Origin: Vitellaria paradoxa
Lineage: Eukaryota > Streptophyta > Magnoliopsida > Ericales > Sapotaceae
DNA length: 64,000 nucleotides
Direction of reading: 5' to 3'
NCBI GenBank assembly: GCA_019916065.1
Contig: CM034240.1
Coordinates: 40,016,561 to 40,080,560, forward strand
Within the stretch, counting starts at the first letter, position 1, and the number at the start of each line of letters is the position of its first letter. Positions 12,301 to 21,803 of the stretch are shown one piece after another. The notes beneath the pieces are model-generated. The model was not told where the DNA came from and ran no database searches. It saw only the letters and a program-made list of their open reading frames with translations. Made by a program: the position numbers and the translations under genes.

Positions 12301-13569
12301 AATCCAACACACCATGTGAAAAACTTGGTGATGAGGTTGGACATAGGGCTGTAAAGCGAACCAAGTTACTCGAGGCACGCTTGGGTTCAGTTCGGTCATA
12401 GGTTTGCTCGAGCTCGACTCAAGTGTTAAGCGATGTGAACTACGATGTTAAACTCATACTATTGAATCTAGCTAGAATTTGGCCGATAAACTAATATTTG
12501 ATAAATATTATTTGAAATATCAAATTATTCGTGCTTGACTTGAAGTCAAATTGCTTGCTCCAGTCCGATTTGAAGGATAATTGAACCGGATTTGAAACAA
12601 ATTTTTAAACTTGTTAAGTTTAACAAGCCTAATTCAAATATGCTACTGTTTGACTTGGTTTGGTTTATTTACATCCCTAGTTGAAGGTATAAATAGACAC
12701 ATGGTTTAAACTTTAGCTAGCCATTATGTAGTTTGTAGCGGTGTAAATAAGCTAAGCCGAGCCCATTTAACTAAATTTTATGCTCAAGGTTGACTCGTTT
12801 ATTGAGTGAATGAATCTAATTGTGCCCCAACTATTCATGATTTACAAAATTTATTTGTAACCCTACTTGAAATAGACTCTTAATATCTCTAATATGAAGT
12901 GGGATAAATAGATATGGATATAGATAGTTTACTAGGGCATTATTTGTAGTACTTTAATGTTATAATGCATCTATCAAATTGAATGGTGTAATAGTTCAAA
13001 TTTTAATTTTTTATTGCAGGACATGATAGTTCAAATAGTCATTACCGACATAGAAATGGTTTGGTTAAAAATTCAATTAATTGTAATGCAATTTTTGGAA
13101 TAAAACAGTGTGTCATGATATAAGTACAAAATATTTGATTGACATATATTTTATATTTATATTGTTTAATTATATATATAACTAGTAAACAATCTTGAGC
13201 TTTTAAAGACCTAAGTTGAGCTCGACTTTGTTGCTGAACGGCTTGTTTTATTTACACCACTAGTAGTTTGCAGCCTCTTGTTTGGGATTTGTTATGCTTT
13301 TGTCTTGATACAATATTGAACATTGAATGAGATGATCAAATACTTTTTTAACTGTTGTGCGCTTGATTGAAACCTGCAGTTTGATCATTGTTGAATTGCA
13401 GGTATTTATCTTGCAAGATAGGCTAGAAGAGAAGGATGCTGAGATTAGAAGGTTGAAGGAAGAGTTGCAGCAGAGGAGCATAATGGAGGAGGAGAAAACT
13501 GAAGTAGCTTCTGACAAGAAAGACACAGATGAGGGGATCCAATGTGGTGAAGCAGAAACTGAGAATTAG
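881..13569 (+). CDS. FIP37: FIP37 / WTAP homologue, m6A methyltransferase complex subunit (3' part, six exons)
   Basis: Exons seen: 881-928, 1656-1709, 5534-5695, 6124-6193, 8671-8726 and 13402-13569 (stop TAG). All junctions are AG/GT and the phases join without a break, giving about 185 residues. In order they read SAVRDLRAQLKPPSMQ, then ARRLLLDPAIHEEFTRLK, then NLVEEKDKKIKELQDN, the stretch ending in MLMAKCRTLQEENEEIG, IHELGMKLALHKSQNAELRS, LCKRMEGLTNDVEKSNEM, and a charged coiled-coil tail ending GEAETEN. These match plant FIP37, the counterpart of animal WTAP. WTAP-type proteins are nuclear coiled-coil scaffolds that position the MTA/MTB m6A writer on mRNA. The Arabidopsis protein is about 330 residues, so the N-terminal half lies upstream of the window. 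Introns 727 to 4,675 bp long are filled with transposon remnants, yet every exon is intact, so the gene is probably functional. An AT-rich 3' UTR follows to about 13700. Confidence 0.93.
1958..3655. mobile_element. Mutator-like (MULE) non-autonomous element, copy 1
   Basis: The left end GGGTAAATTGCACATAGACC and the reverse complement of the right end (GGGTAAATTACACATAGACC) form terminal inverted repeats that stay similar for more than 100 bp (about 1958-2080 and 3540-3655). The flanks are T-rich (tttttttta and tttttttga), so a 9-bp target duplication is possible but not decisive. A second member with a perfect 9-bp duplication lies at 61965-63503. No transposase is visible. The interior is richer in GC than its surroundings: about 2150-2600 holds an open frame (2153-2497) and about 3320-3380 a GCC-rich tract, suggesting captured host sequence. 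The element sits in the FIP37 intron between exons 1656-1709 and 5534-5695. Confidence 0.75.
3249..3304. repeat. (AG)n microsatellite inside the MULE
   Basis: About 27 AG units followed by a G-rich interruption and a short GC-rich stretch. The two overlapping open frames across it are repeat translations, not genes. A short (TA)n run lies just upstream at about 3113-3131. Confidence 0.9.
3836..4370 (+). mobile_element. L1-type LINE fragment (end of reverse transcriptase region), decayed
   Basis: The frame reads SFWKGIRKRWPNFNNHLSCK, then IGSGDRILFWKHSWKEGG, and after stops and shifts continues to GVDVKSYYKALVGGREEE followed by FPWSKI. This is the usual order at the C-terminal side of plant L1 ORF2 (the W..I...W..F.....K.G.G....FW..W block, then the V.S.Y..L block before the zinc-knuckle). 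Several in-frame stops make it a relic. It lies on the gene's strand within the same FIP37 intron as the MULE. Confidence 0.6.
4431..5103 (-). mobile_element. Degenerate retroelement interior, reverse strand
   Basis: Two open stretches lie on the reverse strand (5051-4731 and 4688-4431). The second has a weak resemblance to the end of a plant L1 ORF1 (KWVMRMVNYVTRVLGVSYKG, then a short acidic helix). The stretch also lies directly downstream, in the reverse sense, of a primer-binding site and LTR-like block at 5104-5298, so it could be the interior of a small LTR element. I cannot decide between these two readings. No catalytic motif is visible. Confidence 0.35.
5104..5115 (-). other. Retroelement primer-binding site (tRNA-Met type)
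   Basis: On the reverse strand this reads TGGTATCAGAGC, the classic plant LTR-retrotransposon primer-binding site complementary to the 3' end of initiator tRNA-Met. It abuts the LTR-like block at 5116-5298, as expected for a 5' LTR read on the minus strand. Confidence 0.7.
5116..5298 (-). mobile_element. Short LTR (183 bp) of a copia-like or TRIM element, reversed
   Basis: On the minus strand the block starts TGTTAGAGATATCAG and ends TTCTTGATA directly against the primer-binding site. TG at the start and TA (from CA) at the end fit an LTR. It contains a TATA-like stretch (atatataaatag on the reverse strand). No partner LTR was found, so the element is probably truncated. It lies in the intron just upstream of the FIP37 exon at 5534. 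Confidence 0.55.
6957..7290 (-). mobile_element. L1 LINE 3' fragment, reverse strand
   Basis: The reverse strand reads CDSWRAKGLKKEAKIVAHVP followed by SCIAWLIRNEPNRRPFDN. This is the C-terminal signature of plant L1 ORF2 (a W.....G..K.....P....W.IW.ERN.R.F.D pattern), with one expected W lost. T-rich tracts on the + strand at about 6900-6965 could be the poly-A tail. The 5' part is missing. It sits in the FIP37 intron 6194-8670. Confidence 0.6.
7370..7725 (+). mobile_element. RTE-type LINE 3' end, copy 1 (degenerate)
   Basis: Broken frames follow the RTE C-terminal order: RWFDHMEKRLVDVPIR-like, then a glycine/arginine-rich spacer, then a segment ending near HVAYPT. The element terminates in the short tandem gttgagttgagttgtgttgt typical of RTE LINE tails. 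It has many stops and shifts. It shares strand and intron with the second copy at 8010-8225. Confidence 0.55.
8010..8225 (+). mobile_element. RTE-type LINE 3' end, copy 2
   Basis: The open frame reads APVRRCESMEIARSRRGRGR, then PKRSWKETIKHDLTYLDLSE, then DMPLNRSNWR. This is the conserved C-terminus of plant RTE LINE reverse transcriptases (GRGRPK..W.E....DL..L.L.EDM...R..WR). A tggtttggtttggttg tail follows. It is severely 5' truncated, as is usual for LINE insertions. Confidence 0.7.
10505..10625 (-). mobile_element. Au-SINE-like element, reversed
   Basis: Read on the minus strand it begins aggggtagccttggagcaac, contains a degenerate Pol III B-box (gagttcaaacatgg) and continues aacagtctctgtgcaaggaa before gtaaggttgcgtacatttg. 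This order matches the plant Au SINE family as remembered: gggagcc-ttgg at the start, ggttcgag..., then ggtaaggctgcgtac. It is inserted into the reversed L1. Confidence 0.5.
10627..10734. repeat. Two-copy 54-bp tandem repeat
   Basis: aaagaattaaagaacctgtg at 10627 recurs as aaagaattaaagaatccgta at 10681. The units differ by a few substitutions. The repeat lies exactly between the SINE-like block and the MITE at 10738, so it may be a slippage or insertion by-product. Confidence 0.8.
10738..10880. mobile_element. Harbinger/Tourist-type MITE, member 1 (143 bp)
   Basis: The ends gggtgcatttggagtgaca and, reverse complemented, gggctccgtttggggtgac form imperfect inverted repeats. The flanks are taa and aaa, a decayed 3-bp duplication. 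Related copies lie at 46933-47082 (perfect taa duplication) and 52824-52991 (tat duplication), with a fragment at 46230-46330. Confidence 0.65.
11986..12163 (+). mobile_element. tRNA-derived SINE with perfect 11-bp target duplication
   Basis: The 178-bp element starts tctaagggttagctcagctg, whose ttagctcagctgg resembles a Pol III A-box. It continues through ggcttattcggtcattaaag and attaattgaggtctacgcaa, a body shared by a common plant SINE family, and ends in an (AT)n tail. The sequence GGTGTATTACA occurs immediately before (11975-11985) and after (12164-12174), a perfect target-site duplication that fixes both ends. It is inserted in the last FIP37 intron on the sense strand. Confidence 0.8.
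12344..12679. mobile_element. hAT-type MITE A
   Basis: The left end tagggctgtaaagcgaacc and the reverse complement of the right end (tagggatgtaaataaacc) are the inverted termini typical of plant hAT MITEs. The interior has the usual gctcgagctcgactcaag motifs. The flanking octamers gttggaca and gttgaagg agree at 5 of 8 positions, so the duplication has decayed. Confidence 0.6.
12736..13262. mobile_element. hAT-type MITE B with perfect 8-bp target duplication
   Basis: The termini tagcggtgtaaataagct and, reversed, tagtggtgtaaataaaac form the inverted repeats. GTAGTTTG occurs exactly at 12728-12735 and 13263-13270, the 8-bp duplication expected of hAT transposition. It lies 140 bp before the last FIP37 exon and 56 bp from MITE A. 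Confidence 0.8.
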
Positions 13570-13699
13570 AATTAGTACTTAGTTACTCCCAAGGGATTTT
13601 TGTTTTTATTTTTATTTTTTCATCCTGCTCGTATTTACATTGTACATTAATTTTGGATTATTTTTCTTGAGTTAAACATTCAATTTTGGATTATTTTTT

Positions 13700-15380
13700 T
13701 AGACTTTCTAGTGCCCGTCGCCTTCCTCAACCCTCTCTGGAAGTGGTGAAACTGCAAGAAGGGGCTCCCATCTAGTCTTATTCTTAAATTTCTTTTGCTC
13801 TCTCTTTCATCTCAGTTGCAGGGTTTTTTTTTTTTGGGGGGGGGGGGGGGAAGGGGGTGTTTTTGGGTGTTGAATCCATACAAGCCCAGCCAAGCCAAGT
13901 ATTAAGTGGTTCAAGAATGTTTGTTAAGGTTCTTGGCAAGCAAGAGTCGAGCTTTTGTTGACTTTGTTTGTCAAGGTTTTTGGCGAATTTGAGCTTTTAT
14001 TAAACTTGAAATATTGTCTTCGTCTTTGGTTCCTTCTATGGATGAACTTGAGTTTAGTTTGGTTACAACAATTGATCCTGCTCGTAAGCTTTAAAATTTT
14101 ATTACGTATGCTCGTGAGATTTTGTTAGCTGAGTTTTTATCGAGTCTATTCACGAGTTTTTTTTTTTTTTTTATCGAGTCCGCTTGTGTGTGTATTAGTG
14201 ATTGAGCTTTATAATTAACTTTTAAATTAACTTGTTTAACTTTTGAGTTTTATTCATGCTCCCGTGAGTAGTATAGAAGAAGATTTACCGTGAAGTTCAC
14301 AAATGTTTACATGAGATTTTTTATGGGTCATAAATGGGTTTATTCGCAAACATTTAAAAGGGATTTTATAAGTAACAAACAAATTTGTTCCCAAATGATT
14401 AAATGGGTTTGCTGGCGAATCTTATTAAATTGAGTTTATTTTTGTTTAAGTTTGGTTAATTTATTTATTAAGTTGGAAAATTGCATTTGAATTTATTTAT
14501 TTAGCTTATCAAAGTAACATCAATGAGCTCATTTGCGTACAAATTTTCGCAAGCCTACTTCGTTTACGGTCCTACGGGTGCCTGGAGATTGAAATCTACT
14601 AATTTTGCAGCGGCTACCCATTTCAAGGGGTTGTCTTTCTGTAGTGCGTGTGTTTTTGACTGTTCCTGTAATTAGGCGATTCAGATGCAACTTTGCATTC
14701 TCCACATTTTTAATTGATAGGTTCACAATTAATTACACTTTGTTATACAATAATTTCGTGTGCTTAAAAAAAAAAAAAAGTTGAAATGAAAATCTCTTAT
14801 TACTTTTTTCTTTTAAAGGGAGAAAATAAGAGGGGATTTCAAATAATAACCAGAGCTCTACCAAACAAATTGCAAAACTATAAACATTGACCGTATTTTA
14901 TTTCTCAAATACAATATTTGTTTTCCCATTTTGAATGTTAAGTGAGAGCCTCATGCTCATTTGTGTGTGTATATATATATATATATATATTATATTAGAG
15001 GCGCACACATTGCGTTTATTTATGATTTTGTTTGTGTAAAGTAATTGGGGATAAAAAATGACATAATAGTTAAAAATTTAGAAAGTGTAAAATGAATTTT
15101 GAATAGTTTTAGAAAGTTATTTAATTTAAAATTTAAAATTAATGACAGATTGGAAGGTATTATAAAAAATTTATTATTTTTGCAACCAAATTTGGAACTA
15201 ACTTGAGTGTGGAGATATGTTCCTTGCTTGCTCTTAGAAGATTTTTTTCTTTTTTTATTCTTTTTTTTTTTCATTCAACCAAACACGGTACAAGGCATCA
15301 CGCCATGTGTCCCTGCTACTGCAGCCGCTAGTCTACATTCTCCATTCGCTTACTCCTTATTTCCCCTTTTCCCGAACGGA
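13700..15380. other. Spacer between FIP37 and the FLOE gene
   Basis: No gene is visible. Positions 13830-13850 hold a T/G homopolymer. About 13870-14530 has diverged gagctt/cgag words reminiscent of an old hAT-like repeat, but no termini could be fixed. A (TA)n run lies at about 14970-14990. The upstream control region of the FLOE gene should lie in the last kilobase, but no TATA box stands out. Confidence 0.5.
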
Positions 15381-15395
15381 CTCTGTGTCTATTAT

Positions 15396-15432
15396 ATGTG
15401 TGTGTGTGTGTGTCTCTCTCTCTATATATATA
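15396..15432. repeat. (GT)n(CT)n(AT)n compound microsatellite in the FLOE 5' leader
   Basis: Runs of GT, then CT, then AT follow directly on one another about 75 bp before the start codon. If transcribed they form part of the 5' UTR. The same CT-to-AT order recurs just after the exon 1 donor at 15659-15712. Confidence 0.85.
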
Positions 15433-15505
15433 TTTGAATTGTCAATCCTCGACTGTAAATGTGTGGTTGTGAATTTGATAGTTTTGGTGCCTTGAGCTTC
15501 GATCG

Positions 15506-15657
15506 ATGAAGTCATCGGAGTTCATGGACAAGCAAATCATGGAACTTTCCAGATCGAAGACCGAAGATTCCTTCATTTTCTTCAACCCCGATGACGACAG
15601 TGAAGACGAATTTGACGATGGTCGAAGCTATGGCTTCCGTTGGCCCCTCAGAGTATG

Positions 15658-15712
<55 letters not shown>

Positions 15713-18700
15713 GGGTGTGTGTGTGCGCGCGCGTGCGCGTGTTTGTGTACGTGCGCGTGCTTGTATTCCTGTTTTCTGTGGACGCACAAACACGAAATTG
15801 AGTTCTTGTGTTTATGCAATCTGATTTGGTGGTTGTTTTGAGTTGATTAGCACTGCAATTTTGTAACTTTTTCCTTCTCTTTCGAATTTGATACTTTAAA
15901 AGCTGGAGGATTTGAATTTTGGGACTTCCGACTCAATGATTTGTTGGTTTTACCTGTTGGACGAGTAATTGACTTGAGGGTTGAGATGTGGACTTTGTAT
16001 TAATTTACATGATAAGATCAAACGGTCTGCACATGTGTTGTTGTTGTCGTCGTCCTTGTTATTAAGGATCGGCCCAATTTTAGCGCCTTCTAAGGCGAAT
16101 TCAATGAGGCGGCCTTAATTTTAGCAAAGTACGATAAAATTTTTTATCTATTACAAAATATTCCAAAACTTTTTTATTTAAAGATAATTTTTCTAGCCTT
16201 TTGAGATAAAAAAAATTATCTATTAAATTTTTGTATTCAAGATTTATTAAAATACTAGTTTTTATCAGTAATATAGGTAATCAATTTAATCTTTCTATTA
16301 ATATAGTTTAAATCAGGAATACACATGGAATGCTGAGATTATGAATTGAATTTTTGGTAGTAGGTATATAATCAAAAAAGTGTTTATGATTGTTTCAAAA
16401 GAAATTAAAAAAAAAAAAAAGATAGGCTAGAGCTAGGACATTTATTGTATGAGGTTTACCCAATAAGATGCAGAGGCAGATAATATATTGATATGACTTC
16501 ATGATCTGTCCTGTGGTAAAATCCTTTGTCGCTGAGATCTTCTTCTCAGTTCCTTCGTCAACTTCTTCCATAACACAAGCTCGGAGAAGGAAGAGATGAA
16601 AGGGCCCTATGGAGAATGTGGTCAAAAATCTATAGCAGAGTCTGATGACAACGACTAAATTGATTATCTTCATGCATAAGGATACTAAATTAACTAGTAA
16701 AAAGGTTTAGAAATCACACCCTTTTCAAGGAAATATAGAATAGCAGGAATATTTAAAGAAGTTTGATTCCTTATGAGATCTTAAAAACCTACTTTTCGAA
16801 GATCTTGTCCTTTTCTTTGGGATCGGACATCAATTGCTATAATTTGATAGACGGCTCATTAGGATAGATGTAATGAATAATATCTGCTAGAAATGTATAT
16901 GAAGGTTTCTTCTCGTATAGCTTGATAAAAAAAAATCATTCATTGGTAGTTATGCCACCCACAGAATTTAAAGAACCTAAAGAAGCACGGGTCATATATT
17001 CTGTAAAATGTCATTCTTGCCCAGGTTGTATGTCTGTTTTTACCTACTTAAGTCCAATCCATTTGGACCCTTTAGAGGTTCTAACCAAGGAGCACTCAAA
17101 TCCCAAAAACCTATAGTTTCTCCTCTAAAAATGACTGTTCATACCATTTGAGCCTCTTTTTTTTTTTTTTCTTAATTTTTAATTTTTTTTCATGTTTTTC
17201 CTAGGGGTCTAGAGAAAGTTGCAATCAATAAGATTTTACTAATCCTACCTTCCTAAAAGGAAGAATGTGAAATTCTTTGTTCTTTTTGTAGGACCAAGAG
17301 ATTGGATCTGGCCATAAGAATTCTTGTATAAATAACTCACTTAATTGGTCTTTGACACCCTCAATCACTATACCTAAACCAAGGAAATGCAAAGTGAATC
17401 TTGTTCTATCGTTGATAATAGACGATGAAAAATATGAATCGGAGTTTGAAGAAGGGTCTGCCTCCTCATTTTCTTTTGAAAAAAGGGAAGAAAAAGGATC
17501 TTCTTCGGTGAATCCTTCTTGTTCCTATTTAGTTACCTTCATTTTGTAAGTTGTTTCTATTTCTACTTCTCTTTTTTCCGTTTTTTATGTTTCTTTTAAT
17601 TTCTTAGTAAAAATGGGTGTCGATATTTTGCCTAAATGCTAATAGTAAACCCATGTAACAAACAAGAGAATACTAAAGATCTGGGCCATATAATTTCTCG
17701 ATCTAGAGGTCACCTTACCTTAAGAGAAAGGGCATTATATAAGAAAGAAAGTGATGCAGGACAATAAATTGAAAGCAAAGAAATAGTAAAATTAAGCAGA
17801 GAGAAGAAACAAGCACAAAAGAAGAAGCAAGAGAAGTGAGAAACTCAGGCAAACACAGTCAATAATTCAGTAATATTTAATATTCCAATTTGTCAAACCC
17901 TAACAATCTCAAACCTTTTAATAAGCTAATAACCCCTAAAATAATTGAAAATAATATCAAATCAAAGATTACAATATCAGAAATCTTGCTTAAAATAAAC
18001 TACCTAAAATAATAAATAAAAATAATAATAACAAAGGAAATAAATCTCCAAACTCTCTGATGTTTTCATCAACTCTCTCAGGCTGAGAAGAACTCAGCTT
18101 GATAGCTCTATCAAGTGAAAACTGAACCAAGGTGCTGTTAGTCAATCACCCAACCACAAGCTAAGGTGCTATGCTACTTTCATCTAATGCTCGCAGACGC
18201 GCATGGGAGGTAATTTGAACTTAGTATGACTTGCTATTGGAGAAGAAAGATCCTACTGACGATGATAGAACTTCAAGGAGTTAGGATCAATGCAACGTAG
18301 AGTTGTTGAAATAGCCTGATATACATTGTTGGGCCTATTTCCTAATAGTTTAAACTTTTGGGACAGTTGATGACTTAACATGGTATCAAAGTTTTGGTTC
18401 CAGTAGGTCCTGAGTTCAAATCTTGTTATTCTTCATTTATTGTTGTGCACTTGGTTTGATTTGGTTTGCTTGTCTCTGCTTTATGTGCAAATTAGGGTTG
18501 CAGGTAAGGGGGAGTATTGAAATAATTTGATATACATTATTGGGCTCATTTCTTAATAGTTTAAGTTTTTCGGACAATTGGTGGCTTAACAAGAGTGTCA
18601 CCAGAAATCCAAGTGCAATCAAAATGAGGTTGGCCCACCCAACGAACTAGATAGCGTTGAATCGCTCATTCATTGGTAAAAGCAATCCAGTCACTTATAA

Positions 18701-21700
18701 TAGCATCAATTTTATTTGTGTGTAAAACCAACATGTATCGGTGTAGGCAAGAAAATAGATTCAGGGACAGAATCAAGCTCAAAATTAACTTCAGGATTTC
18801 CTTCAACAAATTTAGGGTTGGATTTAGCTAGAGAAGTTACAAGTTTAGGGTTAGATTTATTTGGAGAAGAAGCAAAAGGATTAGCTAGGATAATAGCTTG
18901 GCCTTTAAAAGCAACTAGGTCCTCAACATCAAATATAGGGCTAAAACTAAATTCTGGTGGAAAATCAATAGCATGAGCATTTGGACCAACCCAATTTAAA
19001 ATTTTGAATGGGCCATCACTAGGAGGGTGCAATTTGGAATCAGCCCAGATAGACGCCGTTCCGAGCAAATTCTGACCATAACATAATTCCCAACATTAAA
19101 TGCAATATGTCTTTTATGTGTATCAGCTCAAAGTTTGTATGATGCATCACTTGGTTCAAGTTGTTTGTTGATCTCAATATGTTAGTCATATAAATGTTGT
19201 GCAAAAGACTCAGTAGTCATTGACACAGGGGAATGCAGAGGCATGGGAATTAGGTCTAATAGTTTCCTAGGTTTGTAACAATGCACAAACTCAATCGAAC
19301 TCACACCTAAAGATCTATTGACAGAACTGTTATAAGCCAGTTGGGCTACAGGGAGGATCAAATCCTAGTTTTTAAGGTTTTCTTTGACCAAGTATCTTAG
19401 AAGGTTTCCTAAAGTGCTTGCTGAGCTTTGTTATTTAGGACTGGTTGCTGAACTAAAAATAACTTTATGCTTTCTTTTTCCTTGTTAAATGGTTGTATTA
19501 TAATTTCTACAATTATTAAGAGTTGGTACTGCTATGCGTGCAGACTTGCAGTTCTGTTGATCACATTGATTCCGTAAAAGGCACTCATGAGAAAACAGGG
19601 ATGTTATTAATTTCTGAGATTGATCAAAGAATAAAGGAGCATTTTGACAACCTCTTGCATGCGGTGAATTGTCTCAGTGCAAGATTGTCTCAACTAGAGA
19701 GTAAAACACGCCAGCTGGAGAATGCTGTCAATGATCTGAAGGTCTCTGCTGAGTATAATAATGGAAGAACAGACGGAAAACTAAGGCAGCTAGAGAATAT
19801 TCTGAGAGAGGTATGTTGTTCTTCTACAATGCCTTTTTATGTGATGTTCTCATTAATCATCCCTTGGTTTTGACACTTCATGAAAACCCACAAATAGGTG
19901 AGATGGATGAACTTATTATACTACTTCCTCCACAGTTTTCCGTGAAGAAGCTTCAGTTTTTAATGTTAAGACCTTTAAATCAGTAACTAGATAAGTGGAC
20001 CATCTTTAACCACTAATTTTTTTGGCTGCTTCAGTGCCATTAGTGATTAGAAAGCTATGAAGGAGACAGTTTGATTGAGCATAAGTTATTATACAAGTTA
20101 CTGGATTTTTTTTTTTTGGGGGGGGGGGGTTGTCTGTTGACAAAACAGCCTGCCAGAATTATCTTCTTGACATTGTGATGTTTGTAAGACAAAATGTCTG
20201 TTTGATAACAAATCTTTTACCACTTCTGCATCCATACATGTTGGGGGTGGCCTTAGGGGCCTATGTAAGTGTTCTTAATTAACCTCTTCTCAGCTCTGTA
20301 TGACAACAATTTTTTTTTTTACCACTTTTGCGTCTATACATGTTGGGTTCATATGTAAATGTTCTTAATTAACCAATGCAAAACTGCAAGAACATTATGT
20401 TGTTTGACCTTCAAAATATAATTTATATTGATGATCTGATGTGATGGCCCTTTTTTTTTCCAATCAGTTCTGGCATTTTAAAAATCTAGCAATGAGGTTT
20501 TATTAAGACACATAATTCTGAATGTTTGGAATCTCAAAGAACCAAAACTCCATAATTTTGAGGCAGAAAAGGTTAGTTGAATTTCGGAAATGTAGTATTG
20601 GTTTATTTTGTATGCTACTGTTTTAACATATGCAACCTTTCAAAAAAACGTTTTAACATATGCAAACCTGTGAAGGTTCAAGATGGTATACACTTTATAA
20701 GGGATAAGCAAGAAATAGCTGAAACTCAGCTTCAGCTTGCCAAGCTCCAAGGTTCAAAAAGTGACAGACAATCAGAAGAACACAAGACTGCAGTTCAAGC
20801 TGACCCAGCACTGCAGTCATCATTATCGGCTTCTAACCACTCTTCCCAGCCCCTACCAATTTCTGGTGCTCTTTCACTTGCACTTCCTACTCTCCATCCC
20901 GATGCTTCTTCAACTCCACCTCATCAATATCCATCACCAGCTGGAGCATCTGTTGCAGTGCAGGTTCCTAGCCAAATACTGCAGAACCAAATTCCTACCG
21001 GACCACCCCCTCAGTCTTACTATTCACCACCGGGGAAGATTTTAGAGACGACTCATCAACAATACAACAGGCTTCCAGCTCAGCAGGTAGAACCTCCACC
21101 TCCGGAGCCACCTCAATTTTATCAACCTGCTCCTAACCTTGCTCAACCCATGCAAGCACCCCAACAGCCTCAACTGCGTCCACCTCTTGGTGCAGTTAAT
21201 CCTCATAACCAACCTCCATGGACCCATCCTCCTGAAGAAACATCTCTCATGCGATCTCATAACTACAACCCCACCATATTCCAATCCTCTCTGCCTCCTG
21301 GTGGGACCCCTATCCAGCAGTTATACATGGATTCCCCCCAACAAAGGCATGGTCAACCCTCAAGAGGGCCTCAACCCGAGTTTCCTGCTGGGCATTCCCA
21401 TGCACTTAGGTCTTCTAATTTCAGCAATGTGCATCCCTATGTTGAATCCTCATCTCGCTACAGCAGCTCAACAACGAAACCTTCACAGCCTTCTTCTTCC
21501 TTGTTGGCTCCTGGTGGTGGAAGTAATTACACCCAACTTCCAAAAGCCCAGATACTGCCAGATGCTTTGCCAAGTGCCTCGAGTGTTGAAACAGGATCGA
21601 GTTCTGGTGGGATTGGAAACAAGGTTCCACTTGATGATGTTGTTGACAAGGTTACTGCAATGGGATTCCGGAGGGACCTAGTAAGATCAACTGTGAGGAG

Positions 21701-21803
21701 ACTAACGGAGAATGGGCAGTCAGTGGACCTCAATGTGGTGCTGGATAAGTTAATGAATGGTGACAGGGATGTACAATCTCAGAAAAGTCAGTTTGGCAGG
21801 TGA
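15506..21803 (+). CDS. FLOE: FLOE/DUF1421 family protein (prion-like condensate protein), complete
   Basis: Exons are 15506-15652, 19544-19810 and 20676-21803, all phase 0 with GT-AG borders, giving 513 residues. The start is [20 protein letters not shown]. An acidic/serine stretch (about 20-60, with [11 protein letters not shown]) is followed by a coiled coil (about 65-165, [51 protein letters not shown]). Next comes a long Q/P/S-rich disordered region (about 180-440), and a C-terminal DUF1421/UBA-like domain (about 452-500, [20 protein letters not shown]). This order and length match Arabidopsis FLOE proteins (about 500 residues). FLOE1 is known to form hydration-dependent cytoplasmic condensates in seeds and to affect germination under water stress. 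Which paralogue this is cannot be told. All domains are intact. Intron 1 (3.9 kb) holds a TRIM and a gypsy remnant. Confidence 0.9.
15659..15725. repeat. (CT)16(AT)11 plus GT-rich microsatellite at the FLOE intron 1 donor
   Basis: The compound run begins 6 bp inside intron 1, right after the donor AGA|GTATGC. It is likely length-polymorphic and close enough to the splice site to matter for U1 recognition. Confidence 0.9.
15730..18303. other. First part of FLOE intron 1: no confident feature
   Basis: AT-rich intronic DNA. Short open frames at 16922-17116, 17352-17549 and 16395-16673 (reverse) show no motif I recognise. About 16070-16130 has gcgccttctaaggcg-type words seen in plant dispersed repeats. 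About 17640-18060 is A-rich. Confidence 0.5.
18304..18591 (+). mobile_element. TRIM (terminal-repeat retrotransposon in miniature), complete
   Basis: The 288-bp element has two 77-bp LTRs (18304-18380 and 18515-18591) sharing ttgaaata, gatatacatt, ttgggc, ttaatagttta and gcttaaca-type blocks. A primer-binding site (tggtatcaaag, tRNA-Met type with one change) abuts LTR 1 at 18381. A purine tract (aaggggga, 18506-18513) precedes LTR 2. AGAGT flanks both sides (18299-18303 and 18592-18596), a perfect 5-bp target duplication. It has no coding capacity, so it would be mobilised in trans. It is inserted on the sense strand of FLOE intron 1. Confidence 0.88.
18597..19480 (-). mobile_element. Ty3/gypsy integrase-region remnant, reversed
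   Basis: The reverse strand reads [20 protein letters not shown], then [46 protein letters not shown], and ends with the GPF/Y-type module [20 protein letters not shown] with [10 protein letters not shown] (ORF 19068-18712). These are the C-terminal integrase hallmarks of gypsy polyproteins. It is frame-broken and has no LTRs. It is fixed in FLOE intron 1 just before exon 2, antisense to the gene. Confidence 0.8.

Noticed and set aside
16922..17549. Two small open frames in FLOE intron 1, considered as a relic of an endogenous plant pararetrovirus or of an extra exon
   Set aside because: No reverse transcriptase, zinc-knuckle or movement-protein motif is seen. The exon 1 to exon 2 phases already join without them.
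21139..21681. 180-codon open frame overlapping FLOE exon 3 in another frame
   Set aside because: The Q/P/S-rich composition of the real frame leaves shifted frames open. The conserved coiled coil and UBA-like domain are in the other frame.
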